Shown here: positions 42,180 through 51,059 of the stretch, one piece after another
Numbering within the stretch: the first letter of the stretch is position 1
Layout: every line of letters begins with the position of its first letter
From: Cyanobacteria bacterium RU_5_0
GTDB lineage: Bacteria; Cyanobacteriota; Cyanobacteriia; Elainellales; Elainellaceae
NCBI GenBank assembly: GCA_012033255.1
Contig: JAAUSF010000018.1
Coordinates: 1 to 56,054, forward strand
DNA: 56,054 nt
Direction of reading: 5' to 3'
Program-made: the position numbers and the translations under genes
Notes under the pieces: model-generated
Databases searched by the model: none
The model's input: the letters and a program-made list of their open reading frames with translations, nothing else
Told to the model about the DNA's origin: nothing

Positions 42180-42296
42180 TACTCGTCGCCGCTGAATCGC
42201 ACCGTTCTCACCTCAGGGCTGGGACATGAACAAATTTTGCACGATCCTGGTGTGATTGCACAAACGGTAGCATTTATTCAAAATACGATGAGTTAA
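42180..42296 (+). pseudogene. Alpha/beta hydrolase C-terminal fragment
   Basis: SGLGHEQILHDPGVIAQTVA FIQNTMS matches the catalytic His region and last helix of alpha/beta hydrolases (GxGHxxxLxDPxVxxxVxxFI). Nothing of the earlier enzyme with its GxSxG is seen; the 60 bp before it are not clearly coding. Confidence 0.55.
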
Positions 42297-42342
42297 ACAT
42301 CAAGATAGCGATCGTTTGTGTGATTTACCGGGAGAAGCAAAG

Positions 42343-42701
42343 ATGATTACTGAAGATCAAGCCCATGAGTTTGCCCAGGATTGGATTGAAGCCTGGAATA
42401 CGCATGACCTCGATAAAATTATGTCCCACTACGCAGAAGATGTGATTCTGGTATCGCCTGTTGCAGCCAAACTGCTCAACGACCTCTCTGGCACAGTTAC
42501 AGGCAAAGCAGCACTCCGAAGCTATTTCAAAAGGGACTTGAGGTTTATCCTGACCTCAAGTTTGAGCTACTTGATGTGATGTGGGGACTCTCCAGCGTTG
42601 TGCTCTACTACATCAATCAAAAAGGCACAAAGACCGGCGAATTTATGGAAATTAGCACAACGGGCAGCGTCACTAAAGTGGTCGCCAATTACAATGGGTG
42701 A
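42343..42701 (+). pseudogene. NTF2-like protein with frameshift
   Basis: EDQAHEFAQDWIEAWNTHDLDKIM SHYAEDV and, in the next frame, GLEVYPDLKFELLDVMWGLS and YYINQKGTKTGEFMEIS together make one SnoaL/NTF2-like protein. The break at ~42527 can be repaired by one base. Ends with TGA at 42699-42701. Confidence 0.7.
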
Positions 42702-42799
42702 GCCAGGTTCTATACTAGGGGCTACAAATAACATGTCTAAACAACGTGTGTAAATTATCATAAAGTGTTTGACCTACTATGTAGCTCAAGATTAGCCCC

Positions 42800-44017
42800 A
42801 TGCCCAGACACTCTGTTCCTCGAATTGAATATCTGCGTGTTCAAAACTACCGCGCTTTGAAAAACCTGGAACTTAAGGGCATTACCCCACTGACAGTTTT
42901 CCTGGGTCCTAATGGCAGTGGCAAATCCACTATCTTTGATGTGTTCGCCTTCCTCTCTGAATGTTTCCAATCGGGGCTGCGTCGTGCCTGGGATAAACGT
43001 GGACGCTTCAGGGAACTCCGAACCCGTGGTGTTGAAGAACCGATCGTCATCGAATTGAAATATCGGGAAAAGCGAGATTCCCCGATTATCACGTACCATC
43101 TGGCAATCTCAGAAAATCTTAAAGGACCCTACATTATTGAAGAATGGCTCCAGTGGCGCAGAGGACAAAAAGGACAACCTTTTAAGTTCCTGGATTTTCG
43201 CGAAGGCTCTGGACAAGTGATTTCAGGTGATAAACCTGATGAGCAAGACACCCGTATTTCTGAACAACTGAATTCCTCAGATGTTCTTGCTGTAAACACA
43301 CTTGGTCAGTTTGCCAAACATCCCCGCGTCAGTGCCCTCCGGCAGTTCATTACAGGGTGGTATCTTTCCTATCTCACCGCAGATAACACTCGTGGCACAC
43401 CCGAGGCTGGTCCCCAGGAGCGCCTTTCAGCAACAGGCGATAACCTGCCTAACGTGATCCAATACCTGAAAGAGCAATATCCAGAGCGCCTCGATAAAAT
43501 TCTGACTACACTGTCCCACCGAATTCCTCGATTGGAGCGAATTGATGCAGAAATGATGCCAGATGGTCGCTTATTGCTACAAATCAAAGATGCTCCGTTT
43601 GAACGACCCATTCAAGCAAAATTTGCTTCTGATGGCACTCTTAAAATGCTCGCTTACTTGACCGTTCTTTATGATCCCGATCCCCCCCAACTGATTGGCA
43701 TCGAAGAACCTGAAAACCAGCTTCACCCCCGCCTTTTGCCGGAACTTGCAGGAGAGTGCCGAGAAGCAACCGCTACCAGTCAACTGATGGTAACGACTCA
43801 CTCTCCTTTCTTTGTCGATGCACTTAAGCCTGAAGAAGTTTGGGTGCTCTATCGGGACGAGGAGGGTTACACCAAAGCAAAACGCACAGCAGATATGCCA
43901 GGAATCAAAGAATTTATCGAGACTGGTGCAACGTTGGGGCACCTTTGGACAGAAAACTTCTTTGATGTGGGCGATCCCCTGACAAACGCGGGTGGAGTCA
44001 CTCGGCGCACTGTGTAG
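42800..44017 (+). CDS. AAA family ATPase (OLD/RecF-like), defence-type pair with DUF4276
   Basis: A 405-residue ATPase. [20 protein letters not shown] opens it; Walker A is [16 protein letters not shown] (G36-S43). Late in the protein come the signature region [20 protein letters not shown], Walker [17 protein letters not shown] and the switch [12 protein letters not shown]. No coiled-coil of full SMC length. It resembles the ATPase half of OLD, PARIS and similar systems. The next gene, 12 bp later, is DUF4276, giving an ATPase-plus-TOPRIM-like pair. Defence role is inferred, not shown. Confidence 0.85.
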   Translation: MPRHSVPRIEYLRVQNYRALKNLELKGITPLTVFLGPNGSGKSTIFDVFAFLSECFQSGLRRAWDKRGRFRELRTRGVEEPIVIELKYREKRDSPIITYHLAISENLKGPYIIEEWLQWRRGQKGQPFKFLDFREGSGQVISGDKPDEQDTRISEQLNSSDVLAVNTLGQFAKHPRVSALRQFITGWYLSYLTADNTRGTPEAGPQERLSATGDNLPNVIQYLKEQYPERLDKILTTLSHRIPRLERIDAEMMPDGRLLLQIKDAPFERPIQAKFASDGTLKMLAYLTVLYDPDPPQLIGIEEPENQLHPRLLPELAGECREATATSQLMVTTHSPFFVDALKPEEVWVLYRDEEGYTKAKRTADMPGIKEFIETGATLGHLWTENFFDVGDPLTNAGGVTRRTV

Positions 44018-44029
44018 AGGGCAGAGAAC

Positions 44030-44635
44030 GTGCATATCGAATTTCTGGTGGAAGACCTCTCAACCCACGAGGCACTCTTACAACTGCTGCCCAAAGTATT
44101 ACTGTCAGGCACTGAATACGAAATCCGTTCCTTCAGAGGCAAGCAAGACTTGTTTTCAAATTTACCTAACCGTTTGCAGGGCTACCGTAAGTGGATTCCT
44201 GATGACTGGAAGATTGTGATTTTACTGGACTGCGATAATGATAACTGTACAGATCTGAAAAATAAGCTGGAGATGATAGCACTCCAGTCAGGTTTCATCA
44301 CTAAAACGACGAGAAGCAGTGGTCAACCTTTTCAAATCCTCAATCGCATCATGATTGAGGAACTGGAGGCTTGGTTTTTCGGAGATGTTGAAGCTTTGAG
44401 AACAGCGTATCCGGGCATAAGTGCCACCCTGGCTCAAAAATCGCAATACCGAGATCCTGATGCGATCGCAGGTGGCACTTGGGAAGCATTAGAACGAGTT
44501 TTACAACGTGCTGGACATCATTTAGGGGGGCTGGATAAAGTCAAGGCAGCTCGTGAAATTTCTCAATATATGAATCCAGAAGTAAACCGCTCCAGGAGTT
44601 TCCAGGTTTTCTGTACAGGATTAATGACTTTGTAG
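44030..44635 (+). CDS. DUF4276 protein (TOPRIM-like partner of the AAA ATPase)
   Basis: A 201-residue protein starting GTG. MHIEFLVEDLSTHEALLQLL holds the early Glu (E8) and IVILLDCDNDNCTDL the acidic DxDxD-type cluster (D67, D69, D71), the order of a TOPRIM-type metal site; IMIEELEAWFFGD and the TWEALERVL helix follow. DUF4276 genes sit beside AAA ATPases in many bacteria. It would be the nuclease or effector that the ATPase controls. The 12-bp gap and shared strand point to one unit. Confidence 0.75.
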   Translation: MHIEFLVEDLSTHEALLQLLPKVLLSGTEYEIRSFRGKQDLFSNLPNRLQGYRKWIPDDWKIVILLDCDNDNCTDLKNKLEMIALQSGFITKTTRSSGQPFQILNRIMIEELEAWFFGDVEALRTAYPGISATLAQKSQYRDPDAIAGGTWEALERVLQRAGHHLGGLDKVKAAREISQYMNPEVNRSRSFQVFCTGLMTL

Positions 44636-44702
44636 GCTTTAAACCGAATCATAGCGAGTGAGCGATTGTCTCTAGATGCTGTATTTGCAACCAAGTCATT
44701 TT

Positions 44703-45527
44703 TCAACCCCGCATCTCCATCAGATTACCCGACTCATAGCGGCGCAATCCATGATAAAACACTCCAATGCCCACACCCAGAACGGCGATCGATCCCACGA
44801 TCGTCCAAACGGCATGAATCCAGGAGAGCGATCGCAAGGCTTCGATCGGTAAATAAGCGACAAATCCGGCTGGAATCAGCGTATACAGCAACAGTTTGAT
44901 TCCGCCCTCAAACAAGGTTCCAGGATAGGTGCTGAATGAGAGCATGGCAAACCGCCATTGTTCACTTAAAGCTGAGGCATTGCCCAGGTAAAAGCTGAGA
45001 CTGCCTGTGAGGACACTAAACCCCACAAACAGGGCAGCAATCGCCGTCGTCAAGCCGACAAACCAGACAAAATGAACCAGATCAGGATGCACAAACCCCA
45101 GATACACGCCATACCCAAACAGCAGATCACCCCAAGATGTTGCGTTCATGCGTCCTAACAACAAGTGAGGTAGTAAAACCCGTGGATACAGCATCCACAC
45201 ATCCAATTGTCCCTGGGTAATTAATGTTGCCAGTTGCAGGGCATTGCCATAAATGGCGTGAGCCAGTCCAAATCCCGCCGCCGCGATCGCCCACAGTGTC
45301 ACCACATCCTGCACCGTCCAGCCGCGCAGCACAGGAAAGCGGGTGAAGAACAGTACCCAAAATGCCACCCACATCAAGTTGTTCAGCAGCATGGCGATCA
45401 ATTGTGAGAGAAATGCACCCCGATACTCCAGGTGAGCATGCCAATTGAGACGGATGTAGGCGGTTGCCAACCCCAAATAATTCAGTAGACGCGACATCGC
45501 TTTAATCACCATTGGTTTAACCTCCAT
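44703..45527 (-). CDS. ABC-2 type exporter permease (DUF990-like), second gene
   Basis: A 274-residue, six-helix permease: NWHAHLEYRGAFLSQLIAML, ITQGQLDVWMLYPRVLLPHL, ALSEQWRFAMLSFSTYPGTL. It matches the permease of the three-gene exporters with an ATPase of the YadG type. The start region is unusual: tandem 15-bp units give MEVKPMEVKPMVIKAMS with several in-frame ATGs, each after GGAGG; I use 45527, others are 45542 and 45512. Confidence 0.75.
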   Translation of the reverse strand: MEVKPMVIKAMSRLLNYLGLATAYIRLNWHAHLEYRGAFLSQLIAMLLNNLMWVAFWVLFFTRFPVLRGWTVQDVVTLWAIAAAGFGLAHAIYGNALQLATLITQGQLDVWMLYPRVLLPHLLLGRMNATSWGDLLFGYGVYLGFVHPDLVHFVWFVGLTTAIAALFVGFSVLTGSLSFYLGNASALSEQWRFAMLSFSTYPGTLFEGGIKLLLYTLIPAGFVAYLPIEALRSLSWIHAVWTIVGSIAVLGVGIGVFYHGLRRYESGNLMEMRG

Positions 45528-45540
45528 TGGTTTAACCTCC
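45511..45540. repeat. Tandem 15-bp duplication spanning ribosome-binding site
   Basis: ATTGGTTTAACCTCC occurs twice in tandem. On the - strand each unit holds GGAGGTTAAACCAATG, i.e. a Shine-Dalgarno and an in-frame ATG. The stop of the upstream permease gene (45532-45534) is inside the second copy. Confidence 0.8.
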
Positions 45541-46344
45541 ATTGGCATGAATGCGTTGAACAGCGATGCGGTACACCCACTGCACCCCGATCGCCAGAAT
45601 CAATAAGGTCACTCCTTGACGCAGCAGGATGGCGATCGCATCATTCCAGGTGGGATGAACAAATAGCCGGGCTGGAGCATAGATAATCGTGGCAAAGGGC
45701 AGGTTCCGCAGGATCGGCTGCCAGGATTCTGGAAACAGTTCCAACGGAATCAGCAATCCTCCCAACAGCCATAACAGACGCGAATAAATCAACACCAATC
45801 CAGTGGTATCTTCCAACCAGAATGCGCCCAAGCCAATCAGGAACATCATCAAGAAATCTAAAATGAAGGCGATCGGTAACACAATTAGAAACAGGAAAAG
45901 CCCTGTCAAACTGATCGGAATTGCACCCACAAATAGAAATGCTAAGACTGCACTCACTGCAAAATTTAAACTAAAGCGAACGCAGCGTTCCCCCAGCGAT
46001 GACCACAGCCGATACAAGGGATAAGACATGGGACGAATCAGTTGCACTGCCAGAGCACCCGTTCGCACGTCCTGATCAACCTCCTGTGCCACTCGTGGTG
46101 CCGAAATCGCCATCGACTCGGTGATGCACAAATACCAGAGCATTTGCGCCAGGGTGAAGCCGCCTAACTGCTGTGCCTGCGTTTCCGAATAGGTGACGCG
46201 CCAAAGCTGCAAAAAGATGTAGAGGATCACTATCAAAAACAACGTCCGGGCAATGACTTCACCCAAATAAGCGACGTGCGATCGCGCTGATGTCCAGGCA
46301 ATCCAACCGTATTTGTGCAGCCCATATTTGTGCAACAAGCTCAT
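45532..46344 (-). CDS. ABC-2 type exporter permease, first gene
   Basis: A 270-residue membrane protein with six helices (ARTLFLIVILYIFLQLW, FAVSAVLAFLFVGAIPISLT, GLFLFLIVLPIAFILDFLMM). It contains QEVDQDVRTGALAVQLIRPM SYPLY, the family motif before helix 3. It overlaps the ATPase gene end by 4 bp and the second permease follows. Cargo unknown. Confidence 0.8.
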   Translation of the reverse strand: MSLLHKYGLHKYGWIAWTSARSHVAYLGEVIARTLFLIVILYIFLQLWRVTYSETQAQQLGGFTLAQMLWYLCITESMAISAPRVAQEVDQDVRTGALAVQLIRPMSYPLYRLWSSLGERCVRFSLNFAVSAVLAFLFVGAIPISLTGLFLFLIVLPIAFILDFLMMFLIGLGAFWLEDTTGLVLIYSRLLWLLGGLLIPLELFPESWQPILRNLPFATIIYAPARLFVHPTWNDAIAILLRQGVTLLILAIGVQWVYRIAVQRIHANGG

Positions 46345-47312
46345 GGCGACCTCTCCTCCGCAGGCTGAGTGTAGATGTGAGCAATCACCGCATCCAGCGG
46401 CGGATCTTCGATCGCCATATCTGCCACCGATCCGGCTTGCAACACTTGAGTGATCACTTGTTCAATCGGCATCAAACGAGTATCAATCTCCAGTTTGAGC
46501 GTATAGTCTGTGGCTTCTAACTGCCGCACACCGGACAATATGGGAAACGGCAGAATCGTTGTGTGAAACTGAACGCTAAGAATTTTCTCGCTGAGATACT
46601 GCTGCCGCAGTTGCGACACAGGCGCATCTAATACAATCCGCCCATGATTGATCACCACCACCCGTTGCGCCACTCGTTCAATATCACCCGTGTCGTGGCT
46701 GGTGAGAAACACGGTTACACCTTCCTGCCGATTCCATTCACAAATTAAATCCCGTAATTCCTGCCGCGCCAACACATCGAGGCCGATCGTTGGTTCGTCG
46801 AGAAACACGACCTGAGGCGAATGCAGCAAACTTGCGGCCACTTCTGCCCGCATCCGTTGCCCCAACGACAGCTTTCGCACGGGGGTAGACCAAAATTCGC
46901 TCAAGCCAAACCGCTCCACCAGCACCTCTCGACGCTTGCGGTAATCCTGTGGATCGAGGTCATAAATTCGAGCCAGGAGTTCCAGCGTGTCGCGGGGTGG
47001 CAGGTGATACCAGAGTTGCGATCGCTGCCCAAACACCACGCCAATTTGACGGGATAGAGTACGGCGATCGCGCCACGGCACCTGACCCAAAACCGTTGCA
47101 GTGCCAGCGGTAGGATGCAGAATTCCGGTGAGCATTTTGATCGTGGTGGATTTTCCTGCCCCATTCGGACCAATGAAGGCGATCGCCTGTCCCTCTGGAA
47201 CGTTGAGGCTAATGTGATCGACCGCAGTTACCTCGGTCTGTTTGCGTTGTCTGCCCCAGCCACGATTGAACGTGAAGGTTTTGTAGAGGTGAGCCAATTG
47301 AACGGCAGTCAT
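46341..47312 (-). CDS. ABC exporter ATP-binding protein
   Basis: A 323-residue ATPase. Walker A FIGPNGAGKSTTIKML, signature LSLGQRMRAEVAASLLHSP, Walker B VVFLDEPTIGLD, and switch His in FLTSHDTG. The C-terminal ~80 residues are the regulatory extension of the NatA/YadG group. The transporter is complete with its two permeases. A palindrome ATACTACA-AG-TGTAGTAT lies 30 bp upstream. Confidence 0.9.
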   Translation of the reverse strand: MTAVQLAHLYKTFTFNRGWGRQRKQTEVTAVDHISLNVPEGQAIAFIGPNGAGKSTTIKMLTGILHPTAGTATVLGQVPWRDRRTLSRQIGVVFGQRSQLWYHLPPRDTLELLARIYDLDPQDYRKRREVLVERFGLSEFWSTPVRKLSLGQRMRAEVAASLLHSPQVVFLDEPTIGLDVLARQELRDLICEWNRQEGVTVFLTSHDTGDIERVAQRVVVINHGRIVLDAPVSQLRQQYLSEKILSVQFHTTILPFPILSGVRQLEATDYTLKLEIDTRLMPIEQVITQVLQAGSVADMAIEDPPLDAVIAHIYTQPAEERSP

Positions 47313-47341
47313 GATGCAGGACTCCGAACGAGCAATTCAAT

Positions 47342-47359
47342 ATACTACAAGTGTAGTAT
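47342..47359. promoter_or_regulatory. Inverted repeat ATACTACA-AG-TGTAGTAT upstream of the exporter
   Basis: Perfect 8-bp arms with 2-bp spacer, 30 bp before the ATPase gene. Two more ATACTACA direct copies lie at 47697-47704 and 47707-47714, about 350 bp upstream. GntR-type regulators bind such sites; the regulator gene is not in the window. Confidence 0.6.
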
Positions 47360-47394
47360 GACGATTTCGGAAACTGGCCGATTTAACCTTGAGC

Positions 47395-47471
47395 ATCGGC
47401 ACTGCGCGGGTGATATCACGCTCGTGAATCCGCAGCACATCTTCTAGTTCAAGAAATTTAGGAGTTTGCAA
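47395..47471 (-). pseudogene. Doc/Fic toxin N-terminal fragment
   Basis: LQTPKFLELEDVLRIHERDI then TR is the start of a Doc-type toxin (xPxFLTLEDVLxIHxxQI). After ~20 residues the sequence changes; the Fic motif HPFxxGNxR is absent. It follows the antitoxin by overlap, so a once-complete module has lost its toxin. Confidence 0.6.
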
Positions 47472-47646
47472 GCCGCCGGTATACCTCCTCGTTTTCTTGT
47501 TCTGATTCCAGATAAGCTTGCCAAACTTCCTCTTTAGCGGTTTTTTGCTCAGAATCCTTAAGTTGACGAATGGATTCAAGCACCTTTGGCAATAAAGCTT
47601 CTGGGAGTTGATTGAGTTCGTGAATGATTAGCTCTTTGGTATTCAT
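47458..47646 (-). CDS. Small antitoxin-like protein (DUF2281-like)
   Basis: A 62-residue protein: MNTKELIIHELNQLPEALLP followed by KVLESIRQLKDSEQKTAKEEVWQAYLESEQENEEVYRRLANS. This is the arrangement of DUF2281-type antitoxins in cyanobacteria, which precede Doc or PIN toxins. The following Doc frame is broken. ATG at 47646; upstream M would need an out-of-family extension. Confidence 0.65.
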   Translation of the reverse strand: MNTKELIIHELNQLPEALLPKVLESIRQLKDSEQKTAKEEVWQAYLESEQENEEVYRRLANS

Positions 47647-47696
47647 GGGTAAAAAACGAGTGAGGGCGATCGATTGAAGCACAAAAAGCGTTTTAC

Positions 47697-47714
47697 ATAC
47701 TACAATATACTACA
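47697..47714. repeat. Direct repeat ATACTACA x2
   Basis: Two copies of ATACTACA separated by 2 bp (47697-47704, 47707-47714), same octamer as the arms of the exporter operator at 47342-47359. Confidence 0.55.
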
Positions 47715-47910
47715 GGTCTTCGTATGCCCTCGTTCCCTCAACTTCTATGATGTTTCCTCCCTGGTAAGTTTCTAAAACCCGATCGCACCAACTATTTGCC
47801 TTATCTGTAAGGCAGAGGTTTTGTTCGTGGATTCCCCCTCCTAGAGCCAGCGCAGTCACGAGTTTGCGTTGGTGATCAAATTTGAGGACGGGAGAATTCC
47901 ACAATGCCAT
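47710..47910 (-). CDS. Unidentified short frame (66 aa)
   Basis: MALWNSPVLKFDHQRKLVTA, LGGGIHEQNLCLTDKANSWC. It reads like a fragment of something larger, with no recognised domain, and it overlaps the start of the MFS gene on the opposite strand by 7 bp. Both are unlikely to be right at their starts; I trust the MFS gene. Confidence 0.2.
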   Translation of the reverse strand: MALWNSPVLKFDHQRKLVTALALGGGIHEQNLCLTDKANSWCDRVLETYQGGNIIEVEGTRAYEDL

Positions 47911-49085
47911 TGAAGGGTAAATCCAATTTCAGGACGGTGATGAAATTGATCATCATCTTCCTGATGATTGAACTATTAGACGAGTTGGTAGATGGGGTGC
48001 GCGGCGCGGCTTGGCCCTTAATTCGCAATGACTTACACCTCTCCTATGTACAAGTGGGCATGGTGTTGACCATTCCCAATACAATCGCGAGCCTGATTGA
48101 GCCAATTCTGGGTATTTGGGGCGATGTTGGTCAGCGACGGCAGTTGATTTTGGGCGGAGGGGTTGGGTTTGCGATCGCCCTCCTACTGATTGCCACCAGC
48201 CATGACTTTGCATGGTTTCTAACCGGGTTTGTGCTGCTTTATCCAGCATCCGGTAGCTTTGTCAGTTTGTCCCAAGCCACCCTGATGGACATCGACCCGA
48301 CCCGCCACGAGCAAAACATGGCGCGCTGGGCGTTGGCGGGTTCGTTGGGCAATGTGATTGGCCCGTTGATTCTGGCAGGGACGATCGCCTTGCATCAAAG
48401 TTGGCGAGGTGCGTTTCTCATTCTGGCACTGCTGACAGGACTGTTGCTGGCGCTGCTGTGGAAGTATCCAATCGCAACGCCATCTTCCCCAGCGGATATA
48501 CCTGTACTAAGTTTTAAGGTGGGTCTTGGCAATGCGATCGCCGCCTTAAAACGATTGGCTGTCTTGCGTTGGCTCACGTTATTGCAATTTTCGGATCTGA
48601 TGTTGGATGTACTGCGCGGCTTTGTAGCGCTGTATTTTGTCGATGTAGTGGGTGCAAACAACGCACAGGCTAGTCTGGCTATCATGATCTGGTTAGGGTT
48701 TGGCTTGCTGGGAGATTTCCTCCTGATTCCTTTACTCGAACGGATACGGGGATTAAGTTACTTAAGGGTGAGCGCCCTCCTGGTGTTAGGTCTTTATCCT
48801 GCTTTTCTGGTTGCGCCTTATCTCTCGTTCAAGTTGGTGATTCTGGCGTGTCTGGGTTTGTTGAATGCAGGTTGGTACTCGATTCTTCAGGGGCAACTGT
48901 ACACTGCCATGCCAGGACAAAGTGGGACGGTCATGACACTCAGCAATGTGTTTGGTTTGGTGGGTGGTTTAGCCCCATTGGTATTGGGGATGGCGGCTCA
49001 ACAAATTGGTTTACAAAATATGATGTGGCTACTACTTGCAGCCCCGATCGCTTTGCTAGTTGGGCTTTCAAGGTTTAACAGATAG
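47904..49085 (+). CDS. MFS transporter
   Basis: A 393-residue, twelve-helix protein. The start MPLKGKSNFRTVMKLIIIFL MIELLDELVDG and the loop IWGDVGQRRQLILGGG (GxxxD-x-x-G-R-R) between helices 2 and 3 are MFS signatures; DIDPTRHEQNMARWALAGSL is a typical central helix. Substrate unknown. Good coding character throughout; no neighbour in the same operon. Confidence 0.85.
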   Translation: MPLKGKSNFRTVMKLIIIFLMIELLDELVDGVRGAAWPLIRNDLHLSYVQVGMVLTIPNTIASLIEPILGIWGDVGQRRQLILGGGVGFAIALLLIATSHDFAWFLTGFVLLYPASGSFVSLSQATLMDIDPTRHEQNMARWALAGSLGNVIGPLILAGTIALHQSWRGAFLILALLTGLLLALLWKYPIATPSSPADIPVLSFKVGLGNAIAALKRLAVLRWLTLLQFSDLMLDVLRGFVALYFVDVVGANNAQASLAIMIWLGFGLLGDFLLIPLLERIRGLSYLRVSALLVLGLYPAFLVAPYLSFKLVILACLGLLNAGWYSILQGQLYTAMPGQSGTVMTLSNVFGLVGGLAPLVLGMAAQQIGLQNMMWLLLAAPIALLVGLSRFNR

Positions 49086-49380
49086 GTTTGATGTTTGGAT
49101 AAAGTTTAGGTCTGCTGGAAAGCCCGACAATGTTGCCACAGTTGCCACAATTGCCACACCTGGCACGAGCGTTTGTCGGGCGGCGATCACGGTTGGGTCA
49201 AACAAAGCGCCTAACAATACCAGCAGAACGCTGAAGGCTGGCGACACTCCGTCAACATAGAGAAATATCAACGGCAAGGCGGGAACAGAAGCAAAACTCA
49301 GAAAGTCGGCGATCACGCTCATAGTCCATGCGCCGAACCAATTGATCGCTTTCCCGCCCCAAATTGCAGCCATTCGGAGG
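49068..49380 (-). pseudogene. MFS transporter fragment
   Basis: VIADFLSFASVPALPLIFLY then VDGVSPAFSVLLVLLGALFDP and TVIAARQTLVPGVA match helices 3-5 of a different MFS family (the MFS_3-like group with LGALFDxPxxxARQxLxP). Both ends are missing. Convergent with the intact MFS gene, overlapping its end. Confidence 0.55.
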
Positions 49381-49383
49381 TTC

Positions 49384-49935
49384 TTATTCTTCGTCAAACA
49401 CGGGCGACCATAGCTCGGACACGGCAACTGACCACCCTGGCAGTAAATCTGGTATTGTCAGCACATCGCCATTTTGCAATGTGACAACCGCTTCTTCAGA
49501 TCGGCAAACTTTAACTGTGCAATCTTCAGGATTAATGAGAAGGCCAACTTGTGTTCCTTGCTGCAAGAAATTAGCAATCTTTTTCTCCAGGTCATCCACT
49601 GAGTCACTAGGAGATTTGACTTCAACCATTAAATCGGGTGCCAATTGAGCAAAGCTACGGGGAGCGCGACGCAACCGCTCTGCCCGAACGAAGGAGACAT
49701 CAGGCGCACGGGTATTTGAGTCAGGCAACGTGAATCCGGCGCTAGATCCCGTTATCCGTCCGATGCGATTGGGTTCAACCCAGTCTGCCAGACGACGACC
49801 AAACCGAAACGCAACTTCGTCAGATTCATATCCTGATGGACTCATCACGGTGATCTTTCCATCCACCAATTCGACTCGGTAGTCATTTCCGAGTTTGGTT
49901 TGTATGCTCTCCAAGTCTTTGACAGTGAGGGGCAT
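49384..49935 (-). CDS. Uma2 family endonuclease-like protein
   Basis: A 183-residue protein: MPLTVKDLESIQTKLGNDYR VELVDGKITVMSPSG, APDVSFVRAERL, LAPDLMVEVKSPSDSVDDLE KKIANFLQQGTQVGLLINPE. The PD...E-V-K pattern is complete. Start at 49935. The 401 bp between this and the next Uma2 gene (which is on the other strand) show no gene I can support. Confidence 0.85.
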   Translation of the reverse strand: MPLTVKDLESIQTKLGNDYRVELVDGKITVMSPSGYESDEVAFRFGRRLADWVEPNRIGRITGSSAGFTLPDSNTRAPDVSFVRAERLRRAPRSFAQLAPDLMVEVKSPSDSVDDLEKKIANFLQQGTQVGLLINPEDCTVKVCRSEEAVVTLQNGDVLTIPDLLPGWSVAVSELWSPVFDEE

Positions 49936-50336
49936 CGAAACCTCCACAGAAAAGCAATAGTCTCTCCTAGTTTGACACCCATCGCTCCAGATGGCGATCG
50001 GGCTTTCGCCGTTCAACTGCATCCGAATAATGTTTTACTTGAAATGGACTGAATTTGCGATTTATAAAGTATAAGGTGAGCCATTTTTGGGTTCACAATT
50101 GGCGAAAGTCGGCGATTACTCAATGCAAAAGTGAGGCTCCACAGCAATTGTAAATTCAGAACGATTCTACGCCATTCCAGCGATCACCCGGATTATCAAA
50201 AATTGTTAATTCCTCTTGGTGTAAGGCTTTCAGAAGCATCAAATTTGGAATTTGGAATCGCTGGAGGCTCCAACTCCTTAAAGGGAAGAATCGTGGTCGT
50301 ATGCCATAATGAGCTATGGGATCCTGGTTGCCAGCT

Positions 50337-51059
50337 ATGACTCCACAACTTCTAGAAGAAATCGTTGCTCCTGATATCAGCCACATCGTCACTGAGGATG
50401 ATACCCCGGTGGACAACTTTCAAAGTGCTAAACAACAACGTCTGTTAGTTGAGCCACTCTACGCTTCATGGTCACCAGGGGTTCCCTTTATTGCTGACTC
50501 GAATATCGGATTGTTCTACTCCCTCAAGCAAGATCCCCTTGTGCCCGATGCCTTTCTGAGCTTGAATCTGCAAATGCCCACAGACTGGAGCCAGAAGCAA
50601 AACCGCTCCTATTTCGTCTGGGAACTCGGCAAGGTTCCAGAAGTGTGTATCGAGATTGTTTCCAACCGCAAAGGCAATGAGTTGGACTCGAAAAAAGACG
50701 ACTACGCCCGGATTGGCATTGCCTACTATGTGGTGTTCGATCCATTGCAGCAGCTTCAGCGAGAAGACGAACTGAATGGCAAACTGCTAAAAATTTGGGC
50801 ACTCACAGCAGGACAGTATGTGGAGATGCCTGAACCATTCTGGCTGCAAACGGTTGGGCTGGGCTTAACGGTGTGGGAGGGAGAGTTCGAGGAGCAAGCG
50901 TCTACCTGGCTCCGGTGGTGCAATCGCGATGGGCAAGTCATCCCTACAGGTGCAGAAGGGAGAGACGCTGAACGCCAAGGAAGAGAGGTGGAGCGTCAGC
51001 GGGCGGAGCGACTTGCGGAACGGCTGCGGGCGATGGGTGTTAATCCTGATGAAATCTAG
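50337..51059 (+). CDS. Uma2-like protein with charged C-terminal tail
   Basis: A 240-residue protein. VPDAFLSLNLQMP and PEVCIEIVSNRKGNELDSKK DDYARIGIAYYVVFDP carry the Uma2 PD, E-V and K residues. The C-terminal ~35 residues (EGRDAERQGREVERQRAERL AERLRAMG) form a charged helix typical of the longer members. ATG at 50337 follows a weak RBS; the longer frame from 50316 is possible. It overlaps the start of the integrase gene. Confidence 0.8.
   Translation: MTPQLLEEIVAPDISHIVTEDDTPVDNFQSAKQQRLLVEPLYASWSPGVPFIADSNIGLFYSLKQDPLVPDAFLSLNLQMPTDWSQKQNRSYFVWELGKVPEVCIEIVSNRKGNELDSKKDDYARIGIAYYVVFDPLQQLQREDELNGKLLKIWALTAGQYVEMPEPFWLQTVGLGLTVWEGEFEEQASTWLRWCNRDGQVIPTGAEGRDAERQGREVERQRAERLAERLRAMGVNPDEI

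Noticed and set aside
47953-48249. Minus-strand frame within the MFS gene
   Set aside because: Antisense to a clear twelve-helix transporter.
50131-50416. Short frames on both strands before the second Uma2 gene
   Set aside because: No RBS, no domain, and poor coding character; treated as non-coding.
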